Source: [Flexibacter] sp. ATCC 35208 (GTDB lineage Bacteria > Bacteroidota > Bacteroidia > Chitinophagales > Chitinophagaceae). From it: a stretch of DNA of 64,000 nucleotides. The notes under the pieces were generated by a model, which saw only the letters and a list, made by a program, of their open reading frames with translations, was not told the origin of the DNA and did no database searches. Both the position numbers and the translations under genes were made by a program. Each line of letters starts with the position of its first letter. The first letter of the stretch is position 1. Positions 41,012-50,458 of the stretch are shown here, piece after piece. The stretch lies in the NCBI RefSeq assembly GCF_001975825.1, contig NZ_MTKN01000001.1, positions 157,573-221,572 on the forward strand, in the 5' to 3' direction.

Positions 41012-42268
41012 TTATAATTGGTTTATAAGGCCCGTAGCGAATAAGAGTTGAATATAGCTTTGATAGTAAGATTGCAGTCCATCGTAGTACAGCAGCCGGG
41101 TATCGTACCAGTTACGCTGTGCATCCAGGAAGTCAATGATGGTGGTGCCACCGCGGAGGTAAGCATACTTTACATTGTCGAGGATCTGTTGAGACTGGGA
41201 GAGGATGCCGCTGAACTTAGCCAGGTTTTGTTTTTGCAGCTGGTAAGTATTGTAAGCGGTGGTTACTTCTGTCTGAATCGTGCGCTGGGTGGTATTCAGT
41301 TCCTGGTTTGCCTGTTGTGCCTGAATGTATGCTTTTTTGATCTCACCCTGGTTCCTGTTAAAGAAAGGAAGATCGATGGCCGCATAGAAGCCGATGTAAG
41401 GCACAGAGTTCTGCGGGTTGTAGATGATACCTAACTGAGGTTGCGGTACAGCGAGTGTTTTCTGGTATTTCACATTGCTGTTGCGCTCGTCGATGGCGCT
41501 TTTGACAAGGGTGACGTCTGAGCGGTTGTCCATAGTCTGGGCAATGAGGCTGTCCAGTGTAGCGCCGGGGGCAAGTGTCTGTACATCGCTCAGGGTATCG
41601 ATATCCACACTGGAAGGGATACCGGTGAGGAGGCGCAGGTTTTGTAACTCATTCATGTAATCCTGCTGGAATACGCTGAGTTGTAGGTTGTACTGATCCT
41701 GTAACACCTTTGTACGGGCGAGGTCAGTTTGAGTGATCACCTGGTTTTTGTAGCGCAGTTCATTGATCTTAACGAGGGTATCGAGGTTGCCTTTGCTGTC
41801 CTGCAGGAGGGCGAGCCGCTTTTTGAGCACCCAGCAGGTGATCCAGCTGTTACCGACGTTGAGAGAGAGGTTGCGTACGTTTTCCTGGTATTCATTGTCC
41901 GCCACTGTAACATCCTTTGAGGCTGTTTCAATTTTGTACTTACGCTGGTTGGGCCACTGAATAGGTTTCGTGAGCTGATACCATACCTGTCGGTTTGAGT
42001 TGGAAGACCAACGGGTATTGGGGGCGAAGTGAGCAGAATTGGCCAGTTGTAAGGTCTGGTTATTCAGGTTGGGATTAGGCCGGAGTTTGGCTGTAGTGAC
42101 ATCGGCTTGTGCGGCGGCGATGTTCATGTACTGGGCCTTAAGCACCGGGCTGTTAGTTCTGGCGGTATCGATAGCCGCTGCCAGGGTGAAGTTGGTTTGG
42201 GCGACAGCAACTAAGTGTATACATGTGAGTACACTGGTTACTACAGCCAATAGGAAGAGCTTCTTCAT
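41012..42268 (-). CDS. czcC: TolC family outer-membrane efflux channel
   Basis: A 418-residue outer-membrane efflux protein with a signal peptide (1-23) and the two repeated long-helix regions of the TolC family (about 25-205 and 225-410). First gene of the efflux operon. Segments such as LTLAAAIDTARTNSPVLKAQ-type starts (here FTLAAAIDTARTNSP) and the closing YYQSYIQLLFATGLI are typical of CzcC/CusC. No clear consensus promoter could be picked on the minus strand upstream. Confidence 0.9.
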   Translation of the reverse strand: MKKLFLLAVVTSVLTCIHLVAVAQTNFTLAAAIDTARTNSPVLKAQYMNIAAAQADVTTAKLRPNPNLNNQTLQLANSAHFAPNTRWSSNSNRQVWYQLTKPIQWPNQRKYKIETASKDVTVADNEYQENVRNLSLNVGNSWITCWVLKKRLALLQDSKGNLDTLVKINELRYKNQVITQTDLARTKVLQDQYNLQLSVFQQDYMNELQNLRLLTGIPSSVDIDTLSDVQTLAPGATLDSLIAQTMDNRSDVTLVKSAIDERNSNVKYQKTLAVPQPQLGIIYNPQNSVPYIGFYAAIDLPFFNRNQGEIKKAYIQAQQANQELNTTQRTIQTEVTTAYNTYQLQKQNLAKFSGILSQSQQILDNVKYAYLRGGTTIIDFLDAQRNWYDTRLLYYDGLQSYYQSYIQLLFATGLINQL

Positions 42269-42638
42269 GTGATGCTGTTTGTCCGCATTTTATTAGTCAA
42301 TAATTGCAAATTTCAATAATGGGGGGAATGGTTTAAAGACGGGCGGTTGATTTTAACCCGTTTTTAATGAAATTATTAAAAAGGGAATAACAGAATTTTT
42401 AGGGTAAATGTTTGGTGGGAGTGGGATTGGTAATGTTGGGGGGAGGGGGAGGAGCTTAAAAATGGAATAGGGGAGGGTTACCTTTTTTGAGGGGAAATTG
42501 GCTGATCTATGAGATTTGCCGGATCTAAGAGATTTGCCTTCGGCAAATCTCTTAGATCCGGGGGGATTTTTTTCGGCGGCTGAAGGCCGCCGAAAAAAAT
42601 GGGCTGCACGAACTCACTGGCGGCCGAAAACAATTTAT
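42269..42638. other. Intergenic gap with two perfect hairpins
   Basis: No gene. A 20-bp perfect inverted repeat (42519-42538 with 42542-42561, tip GCCTTCGGC) is followed by ATTTTTTTCGGCGGC (42566-42580) with GCCGCCGAAAAAAAT (42586-42600). In the second, the T-run is on the 5' side on both strands, unlike a normal terminator. Confidence 0.75.
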
Positions 42639-42842
42639 TTATTGGGAGATCGTCATTTGCTGGATGATGTTTTCAACTTCTGCCTCGGTGGCGCGTAACC
42701 TGGTCTGGCAAAAAGTGATCAGTTCTGAAGCCCGCTTTACTCTTGCTGCGAGCACATCCACAGAAACGGATTCCGTTTCTATTTCCCTGGCTATCTGTTG
42801 CAGCTCTTTATAAGCCGCTTCATATGTTAGATTCGTTTCCAT
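42639..42842 (-). CDS. xseB: Exodeoxyribonuclease VII small subunit
   Basis: A 67-residue subunit of exonuclease VII, a single-strand-specific nuclease. The family helices are clear: LTYEAAYKELQQIAREIETE and VLAARVKRASELITFCQTRL. The start METNLTYE is chosen as in the family. It overlaps the end of xseA by 23 bp, as often seen. Confidence 0.9.
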   Translation of the reverse strand: METNLTYEAAYKELQQIAREIETESVSVDVLAARVKRASELITFCQTRLRATEAEVENIIQQMTISQ

Positions 42843-44256
42843 CTGAGTTAATTGTATGAATAGTGGCCTGTACGGAGGCATCTACCATTTGTACGGTGAT
42901 GTCTTCTCCTGATTGCAAGGCGGTGGCATTTGTAATCAGTTTGCCCTGGTAGTATACCAGTGCAAACCCTTTTTGTAATAAGGTCGTTGGGCTCATGAGG
43001 CGTACGACCGTTTCGTGGTGTTGCAGCTTTTGCTGCTGCTGTTGCAGCAATTTACGGCTGAAGCTATGTATGTTTTGCCGGAGGAAGGACAGGTCCTGTA
43101 GTCTCGAAGCCGTTAATTGTTTAGGTTTGGATAATACCTGTGCTGACAGTTGTATCATCCCGTTTCGTTGTTTTAATAACAGGTGGCGGGCTTGCTGTGG
43201 TATTAACTGGTTATACCTGATCAGGCTTTCTTTTTGCCGGATCACTACGTCCCTGCTTCTGTTGATAATTGCATTGTTGAGGGCAGACAATTGTTGTTGT
43301 TTGCCAGCGACGGATTGCTGGAGCCGGATGATCAGTTGTTTTTGGATACTGATCAGGGCATCTTCAAACTGCCTGTTATGAGCGATGATCAGTTCTGCCG
43401 CGCGGGTAGGGGTTTTGGTGGCAGTATGGGCCATCATATCCGTGATGGTTTCATTTTTATGGTGGCCGATACCGGTGATGACGGGGATAGGAAATCCTGC
43501 CACTGCCTTACCCAGCTGGTACTGATCGAAGAGTAATAAATCTGTTTGTGCACCGCCGCCTCTGATAATGACTACTGCATCGTAGTGTTTTCCTGCATCT
43601 TCGACTGCCTGGAGTTGTGCACATACCTGTGCGGCATTGGCTTCGCCCTGAACGGTCGTGAAATAATTATCCGTATGGAAAATATACCCGTGGGCGTTGG
43701 CCTGGAGGGTGTGCATGAAATCCTGGTAGCCGGCAGAAGAAGGGGAGGAGATGACGGCGATCTTTTGCATGACAGCGCTGAGGGGGAGTTTTTTATTGCG
43801 GGTCAGGTAGCCTTCGGGTACTAGTTGCACAATATCTCCACACTCGGTGACGAGGCGCTGTAGGGTAGCTTGTTTTTGTTGTTCCAGTTGTCCGATGGTG
43901 AAGCTGGGGTCTATATCCAGCATGGACAGTTTGAGGCCGTATACGGCGTGGTATTCGACCTGTACCTGTAGCAGTACATGCATATCATTGCCAAAACGCT
44001 GACCGGTGGTGGCTTCGAAATCCCTGATCCGCAGGCTGCCGTTTCCCCATGCAGTAGCGGAGATTTTGGCGGTGAGCTGGTGGGTACGGGGATCTTTTTC
44101 GACCAGGTCAAAGTAATGGTAGCCTTTGGCAGGGTAGAAGGAGTGGCTGGTGATGTCGGCCACGATCCAGCTACTTTGACGGGAGAAGGCGTTTTTGATG
44201 GTGCCCTGGATGTGGGCGGCCAGTTGTGATAACGTTATGTATTGTTGCGTACTCAA
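42820..44256 (-). CDS. xseA: Exodeoxyribonuclease VII large subunit
   Basis: The catalytic subunit (478 residues): an N-terminal OB-fold (WIVADITSHSFYPAKGYHYF), the catalytic region with RGGGAQTDLLLFDQYQLGKA, PVITGIGHHKNETITD and TPTRAAELII, a long coiled coil (about 300-400) and a C-terminal segment that binds XseB. No ATG exists near the N-terminus. A TTG at 44256 (then STQQYITLSQL) fits the family best. A -7 element TACCTTTG on the minus strand at 44272-44265 would start the RNA almost at that TTG; an earlier TTG at 44280 lies upstream of the promoter element. Confidence 0.9.
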   Translation of the reverse strand: MSTQQYITLSQLAAHIQGTIKNAFSRQSSWIVADITSHSFYPAKGYHYFDLVEKDPRTHQLTAKISATAWGNGSLRIRDFEATTGQRFGNDMHVLLQVQVEYHAVYGLKLSMLDIDPSFTIGQLEQQKQATLQRLVTECGDIVQLVPEGYLTRNKKLPLSAVMQKIAVISSPSSAGYQDFMHTLQANAHGYIFHTDNYFTTVQGEANAAQVCAQLQAVEDAGKHYDAVVIIRGGGAQTDLLLFDQYQLGKAVAGFPIPVITGIGHHKNETITDMMAHTATKTPTRAAELIIAHNRQFEDALISIQKQLIIRLQQSVAGKQQQLSALNNAIINRSRDVVIRQKESLIRYNQLIPQQARHLLLKQRNGMIQLSAQVLSKPKQLTASRLQDLSFLRQNIHSFSRKLLQQQQQKLQHHETVVRLMSPTTLLQKGFALVYYQGKLITNATALQSGEDITVQMVDASVQATIHTINSDGNESNI

Positions 44257-44264
44257 AGTGAGGA

Positions 44265-44272
44265 CAAAGGTA
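44265..44272 (-). promoter_or_regulatory. -7 element of the xseA promoter
   Basis: TACCTTTG (44272 to 44265) fits TAnnTTTG. The TTG start codon at 44256 is nine bases further, so the leader is very short. Confidence 0.5.
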
Positions 44273-44280
44273 GTAAACAA

Positions 44281-44308
44281 AAACGACTGCCTGGAAAGGC
44301 AGTCGTTT
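44281..44308 (-). terminator. Hairpin between the TPR gene and xseA
   Basis: AAACGACTGCC pairs with GGCAGTCGTTT. On the minus strand it is followed by a U-rich run, so it stops transcripts arriving from the TPR gene. Confidence 0.7.
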
Positions 44309-44668
44309 ATAATAATTCCACGTTATGAAAACAAATCCATAAAAAGCTTCAGGCGGCTTTTTATTGTTAGGACAATATTAGGAAGATGGTTACTTAAATC
44401 AGTTAATGGCTAGTTAAAGTATTCAGCATTAACATATTATTTACGAGCGGCGGGCGCGGCTGTGGTGGTAGGTATAGGCGAGCGGCTATTTTTTGTTTGG
44501 GGAGTTTGTTGTATGGGAGGGGTAAAAAAAATCGCTTTTACCTTCGGCAAAAGCGATTTTTTTGGCGGCGTTTGTTGGCCAGCGGCCGGCTGAAAGAATG
44601 AAGCGTATTAAGCGCAACCGGAATGCTTAGGGTTGAATGCTGGCTGCTTGAGCTTCAATGCTGGCTGC
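44309..44668. other. Intergenic gap with terminator
   Basis: No ORF of note. At 44524-44563, AAAAAAATCGCTTTT and CAAAAGCGATTTTTTT form a hairpin with T-tracts on both strands, closing the TPR gene. The rest is low in features. Confidence 0.6.
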
Positions 44669-46534
44669 TTAAATTAGTGTTGTAAGAAATAAGTCGAGGC
44701 TTTCTTCTTTAGGTAAGTTTAGTTTTTGTTTTAAGCGGTAGCGTGCCATTCTGATACTCTTCGCTTCTACTGCCAGGCGGGAGGCAATCTCTTTGTTGGT
44801 GAGCCCCATTCTTATGTAGGAGCAATATTTTAGATCTAATCTTGTGAGGTTCTCTTTTGCTTTTTGCTGTAAGCGATTGAAGAACTCGGGATCTATTTCT
44901 TTGAAATCAGCTTTTGCTGCTTCGAATTCTTCATCCATTTTCCGGCTATCAGTGATGATGCGATCCATTTGTCGTAAGAGCGGATCTGTGCCGGATATGG
45001 TGGTGATCTTTTTCTGTAAGGATTGCAGCAATTCATTCTTTTCTTCTACCTGCAGGGCGCCTGCCAGCAACTCTTTTTGTAATCGTTCCTGTCTTTCCTG
45101 CATGAGCAGTTGTTCTGTTTCTAATCTCGCTCTTTCTTCTGCTTCCAATTTCAATTGCAATTGTGCATCATGTTTTTCCAGTTCTAACAATTGCTGATTT
45201 TGTAAGCTGGCTCTTAGACGGAAATGATATGATCTGAAGAAGAAGATCAGGATCAGTACAGCAGCGATAGCTAAAGAAATGTAGAAAAAATTCAATTCCT
45301 TATTGAAGGATGCTTTCTGTTGTAATAGCTGTAATTCCTTATCTTTTTTCTCCGCTTCGTATTGTGCGCCTAAGCGTTTTGCGGTAGACAATCTTTCATT
45401 GTCAAAAGCCTGTTGGTAGTAATCAATGTATTGTTTGTAATACTTTAAAGCCTTTGCCGTGTTGCCTTGTTTCTCCGCCACATTTGCGAGTGCCTGCATG
45501 ATATGTGACTTTACCTGTGCACCACCTGCGGGATAACTTTCTACTGTGTAAAATGCGGTTAGTAATAAATTTTCCGCCTCTTTCAGATTGCCATCGTGTA
45601 CTGCAATATCACTTAGCATACCATAGCAATTGGCCAGTATTTCCTGCTGCTCCGTGGCCTTTGCATATTCAGTGGCCATGTACAGGTAATGCATGATACT
45701 ATCCTTTTGCTCCGGCCAGTTTTCTGCAAACATATTGGCGGTGTTCAGCGATAATAGAGCGGGTGCACTCCGGGTTACCAATCTTCCATTCTCCGCTTTA
45801 ATGATGAGCAATGCCATTCTGTTGCAATACAATGCTGAGTCAAGCAGGTATTTGGTGGTATCATTCATCTTCGACCTGTATTTGTATTCCAGGTAGGTGC
45901 CCAATGCCTGGTATCCATTCACCAGGTCATCCGGCTTTTGGGTTTGCATGGCGGTGGAGAGAGATAGCCTTGCATATTTTTCCTGTGCATCCAGGTCATT
46001 CCAGTCACCGTAGGTGGCTGCAGTGAAGTAATAGATTGCCGGCTCACAGGTTAATTTCTTTTGTCCATCCAATATCCGCAATGCTTCGAAGAAATAGTGG
46101 GTCGCGCTGTCTTCCTGCTGTTCTATGATATGGAGCCATCCTTTGCGGTAATATGCTAATCCCAGTGCCTGTTTATCGCCCGATTTACGTGCGAGATATA
46201 AGGCGCTATCCATGGCTTTTGTAGCTAATGAAAAGCTGTCATCGAGCGCATATTGCTGTGTGAGATTGCTGAATATATTAGCCCTGTATTTCAGGTCTTT
46301 GAGGCCTGTGCTCATGGCCAGCGCCTGCTGATTGAGTACGATGGCCGCTTTCATGTCTTTATTCCCGGTAATCCGCGCCATCAACATGGTGCTGGTTACC
46401 CGGTCTTCCAGCGGTAAGTCCTTGCGGGACAATAAGTTTTGTAGTGAATCAATGAGGATTGACTGTGCATAAGCTGGCATTTGCAGACACAGTGATACAA
46501 TCAATAGGATATGGTATATTCTTTTTTGGGTCAT
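44669..46534 (-). CDS. TPR protein with C-terminal LuxR-type HTH
   Basis: A 621-residue sensor-regulator of a type common in Bacteroidota. A signal peptide or first membrane segment is at 1-23. About eight tetratricopeptide repeats run from 40 to 390, a membrane helix lies near 410-430 (FFYISLAIAAVLILIFFF), a long coiled coil follows at 440-520, and the C-terminal helix-turn-helix is YIRMGLTNKEIASRLAVEAK SIRMARYRLKQKL in two parts. It probably reads an envelope signal through the TPR part and binds DNA inside the cell. Monocistronic. Confidence 0.85.
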   Translation of the reverse strand: MTQKRIYHILLIVSLCLQMPAYAQSILIDSLQNLLSRKDLPLEDRVTSTMLMARITGNKDMKAAIVLNQQALAMSTGLKDLKYRANIFSNLTQQYALDDSFSLATKAMDSALYLARKSGDKQALGLAYYRKGWLHIIEQQEDSATHYFFEALRILDGQKKLTCEPAIYYFTAATYGDWNDLDAQEKYARLSLSTAMQTQKPDDLVNGYQALGTYLEYKYRSKMNDTTKYLLDSALYCNRMALLIIKAENGRLVTRSAPALLSLNTANMFAENWPEQKDSIMHYLYMATEYAKATEQQEILANCYGMLSDIAVHDGNLKEAENLLLTAFYTVESYPAGGAQVKSHIMQALANVAEKQGNTAKALKYYKQYIDYYQQAFDNERLSTAKRLGAQYEAEKKDKELQLLQQKASFNKELNFFYISLAIAAVLILIFFFRSYHFRLRASLQNQQLLELEKHDAQLQLKLEAEERARLETEQLLMQERQERLQKELLAGALQVEEKNELLQSLQKKITTISGTDPLLRQMDRIITDSRKMDEEFEAAKADFKEIDPEFFNRLQQKAKENLTRLDLKYCSYIRMGLTNKEIASRLAVEAKSIRMARYRLKQKLNLPKEESLDLFLTTLI

Positions 46535-46570
46535 TTAGCAAAAATAATGAGTATTCGCGAGTATTTTTAC

Positions 46571-48322
46571 TCAACTGACCACTCTCCTTTCCCCAATCTG
46601 TTGTCTCCACATGGCGTAGTATAATCCTTTGAGTGTCAATAGGTGGTCATGTGTGCCTGTCTCTACGATCTTCCCTTTTTCAAGTACATAGATGGTATCT
46701 GCATGCATAATTGTGGATAACCTGTGTGCGATGAGTATGTTCAACTGCTCTCTGCTGGCCGATATAGACCTGACTGTTTCAGTAATTGCTTCTTCTGTCA
46801 GCGAGTCCAGTGCCGATGTAGCTTCGTCAAAAATCAATAACCGGGGGTGCCGGATCAATGACCGGGCGATGGAAATACGTTGTTTTTCCCCACCTGATAG
46901 TTTTAGTCCTCCTTCACCCAGCAAGGTATTGAGGCCTTGTGAAGAGCGTGTGAGCAAGGGCGTTGCAGCTGCCTTGTGCAGGGCTTCGATCATTTCTTCT
47001 TCCGTTGCATCGGGTTTTACAAACAATAAATTGTCTCTGAATGTCCCTGCAAATAACTGTGTCTCCTGCGATACAAATCCAATCTGTCTACGCAGCTGGT
47101 TGTAATGAATTTCATCTGATGCCACCTCGTTGAAATAGATATGACCGGATACGGGCTGATAAAGTCCGAGTAATAGTTTCACCAGCGTTGATTTACCAGA
47201 TCCTGAAGGGCCTACAAAGGCAATGGTTTCCCCCAGTTGGGCGTCAAAACTGATATCATCCAGGGCATTCTGTTCTGCTGTCTGGTGGCGGAATACAATG
47301 TGATCAAAGCGGATATTTTCCAGTGGTCCTAAAGAGACTGGTGTGTCAGGTTTATCTTCCACAGGTTTCTGCATGAGCTGATCAAATAACAGTAAGGAGC
47401 CTTCTGCTTCCCGGTAAAAGAGAATAATATTTCCCAACTCCTGTAACGGTCCGAAGATTGTAGCGGATATAAATTGCATGGCAATCAGTTCACCCGTACT
47501 CAATACTTTATGAAAGATGAGCCAGAGTAAAATGAAGAGAATAGATTGCCGGAGGATGTTTAGTGTAGTACCTTGCAGGAATGAAAGTGTTCTGACCTGT
47601 TTTACTTTTTTCATTTCCAGATCGAAAATGTTCTTTGTAAACGTTCTCAATCTTCTGATCTCAGGAAAGGTAAGCCCAAGGCTCTTAACGAGCTCAATGT
47701 TGCGCAATGATTCTGTGATGGAACCAGAAAGTTTTAAGGTTTCTTTGTTGATGCTGCGCTGAATTTTTTTCATCTTTCTGCTCAGTGCACTTGTCAGTGT
47801 ACCTAACACACCCACCCCTACGAAAAACACAGGTACCAGCATCCAGTTTTTGTGCAGGGCATACCATGTGAGCACACCTACACCTACTACTGTTGAAAAC
47901 AGGATGTTGATAAACGCGTTGAAAAACCGTTCAGTATCGTTTCTTACTTTTTGTAATAGTACAACCGTCTCACCGCTCCGTTGTTCTTCAAATTCCTGGA
48001 AAGAGAGGCGTAGTGTTTGTTTCAGGCCATCGTTGAAGATCTGCATACCAAAGCGCTGTACGATGAGGCGCATGACAAAGTCCTGCAGAGAACGGGCTAA
48101 CCTGGCAACCATGGCTATTGAAATAGCGATGATCAGCCAGAACAGCACACCTTTGATTAAAACGGTTTCCGTTCTGTCTCCGGGGTGCAAAGCATAATTG
48201 TCGATAATTTTACCAAAGATAATGGGGTCATACATGGTGGCCACCTGGGCGATGCCTGCCAGCACCAGCGAAAGCAAGATCATCCAGCGATGAGGGCGCA
48301 TGTATTGCCAGAAAATTTTCAT
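46571..48322 (-). CDS. ABC exporter, fused membrane and ATPase domains
   Basis: A 583-residue MsbA-type half-transporter. Six membrane helices lie in residues 15-315 and the ATPase follows: Walker A GPSGSGKSTLVKLLLG near 372, Q-loop GFVSQETQLFAG, signature LSGGEKQRISIARSL near 480, Walker B LLIFDEATSALD. It works as a dimer and exports lipids, drugs or peptides; the substrate cannot be told. It lies upstream of the TPR regulator on the same strand, 36 bases away. Confidence 0.92.
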   Translation of the reverse strand: MKIFWQYMRPHRWMILLSLVLAGIAQVATMYDPIIFGKIIDNYALHPGDRTETVLIKGVLFWLIIAISIAMVARLARSLQDFVMRLIVQRFGMQIFNDGLKQTLRLSFQEFEEQRSGETVVLLQKVRNDTERFFNAFINILFSTVVGVGVLTWYALHKNWMLVPVFFVGVGVLGTLTSALSRKMKKIQRSINKETLKLSGSITESLRNIELVKSLGLTFPEIRRLRTFTKNIFDLEMKKVKQVRTLSFLQGTTLNILRQSILFILLWLIFHKVLSTGELIAMQFISATIFGPLQELGNIILFYREAEGSLLLFDQLMQKPVEDKPDTPVSLGPLENIRFDHIVFRHQTAEQNALDDISFDAQLGETIAFVGPSGSGKSTLVKLLLGLYQPVSGHIYFNEVASDEIHYNQLRRQIGFVSQETQLFAGTFRDNLLFVKPDATEEEMIEALHKAAATPLLTRSSQGLNTLLGEGGLKLSGGEKQRISIARSLIRHPRLLIFDEATSALDSLTEEAITETVRSISASREQLNILIAHRLSTIMHADTIYVLEKGKIVETGTHDHLLTLKGLYYAMWRQQIGERRVVS

Positions 48323-48352
48323 GCGAATACAAGCGGCAAAAATTACACCACG

Positions 48353-48535
48353 ATGTTAATTTTTCAGGCTGGCTGGCAATATGCCATGCACTTTGCGGAA
48401 AGCGGCAGTAGAAATGCAGAGGGGGTGGCAGGCCTGAATGAATACAAAGATATAGAACCGGATCACCTGCTGACAGGCAACCCTGCTTTAAAAGGGAAAG
48501 TACTTGAATTAGTAAATGCCTGCCCTTATTTCTAA
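48353..48535 (+). CDS. Possible 60-residue small protein
   Basis: An ORF starting MLIFQAGWQYAMHF and ending VLELVNACPYF sits in the divergent gap between the ABC exporter and the GH39 gene. Codon use looks ordinary for the region. No family is recognised and no promoter element was found, so it may be chance. Confidence 0.25.
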   Translation: MLIFQAGWQYAMHFAESGSRNAEGVAGLNEYKDIEPDHLLTGNPALKGKVLELVNACPYF

Positions 48536-48788
48536 TAATATTATTTTAACCATTCTATGCCCTAACCTGTCATAACTTAATAATATAATTTATCATATTA
48601 CAGTAGTAACCAATATTTTGTGAAGCCCCTTGTGTGGTAAATAAAAAGCTGTATATTTAATATCATATTGGCTTTAGTATCATTATATATTAAGCAATAT
48701 AGAACTGGAACCCCGGCCGCCAACAGCATTCCCATGAAAAACTATGGCCACAACCAGGGGGACCAAAGCACTAAAGAACCCTATTCGT
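48536..48788 (+). promoter_or_regulatory. Gap upstream of the GH39 gene
   Basis: AT-rich. A candidate -7 element TATATTTA is at 48652-48659. Nothing else is recognised. Confidence 0.35.
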
Positions 48789-50336
48789 ATGGAAAGAAGA
48801 AATTTTTTAAAGCAGGCATTGATCACTGTAGCAGGCAGTGCAGTCTTGCCCGGCACTGTGAAAAGCATGGCATTATGGGAAGAACAACCTCCGTTTATTA
48901 TCGATGCTAAGAATCCTGGAAAATTCTTTGAACCACACTGGAACAAAGGGGTTGGTGCCGGCAGGGCCAATGATGCTTCCAGACCCGTTTGGGGGGACCA
49001 ACTTTCGGTGGCGGCCAAAGCCTGTGGCTTTAAGTATGCTCGTTTCACAGGCATTTTTCACGATGACATGGGGGTGTATAACGGGGGGCTGTATAACTGG
49101 ACCCTGGTAGACGACCTGCTTGATAAAACACTCAAAGCGGGGGTAAAGCCATTTATTGCATTCAGCTTCTTTCCAAAAGATATCGCTGGCAGCGATGCGA
49201 CCCAGTTCAGCTGGAATGCAAGGGTGGTGCCACCTACAGATTTTACAAAATGGAATGACCTGGTGACAGAATTTACCAAACACATTGTGGGCAAGTATGG
49301 TGAAGAGGAAGTGAATAAATGGTATTTCGAAACATGGAATGAACCGGATCTGCGTACATTCTGGGATGGAACCAAAACACAATATTTTACTTTATACAAA
49401 ACAACTGTAACCGCTATGAAGGCGGTAGCGCCCAAAGTTAAAGTGGGTGGGCCTGCTACCAGCGGGCTCTCTGGCGATACCCAGGGTGCATGGCTGGATG
49501 AATTCCTGGGCTATTGCAGACAGGAGCAACTGGCCGTTGATTTCGTGACAGCGCATCCATATCCTTCAGACAGTGCAGGTAAGCCCCGGGAATTAGGTGC
49601 TACGGCAAAGGATCTGACAGCGTTGCGTAATACGGTGAGCAGAAATTTTCCACAGGCAGAAATCTTTGTGACCAGGTGGAGCACCAGCCCTATACCTTCT
49701 GATGCTGTGCGTGACGATTTGCCTGCAGCAGCTTTTATCGTGAAAGAGAATGTGGATGCGGTGGGATTAGTGAATGGGGTGTTCTATAGTTCATTCATAG
49801 ACGGACCTGAAGAGCTCAAAGATATTTTCCATGGTGGTCAGGGTTTGATGAATGCCAGTGGTATTGCAAAACCAGCATTCCATGCTTATCGTATGTTAAA
49901 TGCGTTGGGCGAAGAGTTGTTATATAATAAAGATGGCATTGTCGTGACCCGTCATAAAGATTCAAAGAAGATCAGCGCCATTCTTTATAATATTCCTGTG
50001 ACAGTGACAACCGGCGTATCTGGAGGAGATAGGGCAGCAGTGACTGCACTGATGTCAAAGGGAGAGACAAAATTGTATTCATTCAAGATTCAAAATATGC
50101 ATCCTGATGCCCGTTTCAATGTGGATATCTTGTCAAAAGAAGATGGCAATGCCATCTTTCAATGGGCGAAGGCCGGTAGTCCGGAGCCATTGAACAGAGA
50201 CCAGGTAGAAGTAATGAAACAGGTAGCCAATGGGTTGAATGAAGAACAGGTTTTATCCAGTGCAACCGGTGTGTTGTATATAGAGAAGAACCTGGCGCCC
50301 TGGGATGTGGTGTTGATTGATGAATTGTCTAAATAG
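48789..50336 (+). CDS. GH39-like glycoside hydrolase, nucleophile Glu replaced
   Basis: A 515-residue exported protein resembling GH39 beta-xylosidases. The start MERRNFLKQ begins a Tat-type signal peptide (twin Arg, hydrophobic ALITVAGSAVLPG). The barrel shows FKYARFTGIFHDDMGVY and the acid/base Glu in WYFETWNEPD (E185). At the place of the family nucleophile, normally T-E-W/F/Y-N/S-T-S, the sequence reads FVTRWSTSP, with R296 instead of Glu. The C-terminal beta domain is present. It may be inactive as a retaining hydrolase, a binding protein, or use another mechanism. It precedes GH95 and GH43 genes. Confidence 0.8.
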   Translation: MERRNFLKQALITVAGSAVLPGTVKSMALWEEQPPFIIDAKNPGKFFEPHWNKGVGAGRANDASRPVWGDQLSVAAKACGFKYARFTGIFHDDMGVYNGGLYNWTLVDDLLDKTLKAGVKPFIAFSFFPKDIAGSDATQFSWNARVVPPTDFTKWNDLVTEFTKHIVGKYGEEEVNKWYFETWNEPDLRTFWDGTKTQYFTLYKTTVTAMKAVAPKVKVGGPATSGLSGDTQGAWLDEFLGYCRQEQLAVDFVTAHPYPSDSAGKPRELGATAKDLTALRNTVSRNFPQAEIFVTRWSTSPIPSDAVRDDLPAAAFIVKENVDAVGLVNGVFYSSFIDGPEELKDIFHGGQGLMNASGIAKPAFHAYRMLNALGEELLYNKDGIVVTRHKDSKKISAILYNIPVTVTTGVSGGDRAAVTALMSKGETKLYSFKIQNMHPDARFNVDILSKEDGNAIFQWAKAGSPEPLNRDQVEVMKQVANGLNEEQVLSSATGVLYIEKNLAPWDVVLIDELSK

Positions 50337-50407
50337 ATAAAGGTCAGTCTTTATTTCGTGCGAAAAATGAAGGCGGCTTTTTGATATTGTTGACGTTCAT
50401 CCTTTTT

Positions 50408-50440
50408 ATATTGTCATTTTGACAATATGGGTTATTTTTA
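50408..50440 (+). promoter_or_regulatory. Palindromic operator and promoter of the GH95 gene
   Basis: ATATTGTCA (50408-50416) and TGACAATAT (50420-50428) form a perfect palindrome with a TTT spacer. TATTTTTA at 50433-50440 is a -7 element, so the palindrome covers the -33 region (TTG at 50411-50413), as expected for a repressor site. Confidence 0.55.
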
Positions 50441-50458
50441 TACGCATATCCATGCGTT

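Noticed and set aside
42566-42600. Rho-independent terminator for xseB
   Set aside because: The hairpin is strong, but on either strand the 3' arm ends in A, not U, so the normal terminator layout is missing.
48185-48535. Long plus-strand ORF across the ABC exporter start
   Set aside because: Its first half is antisense to the exporter gene. Only the part from 48353 is kept, as a weak candidate.
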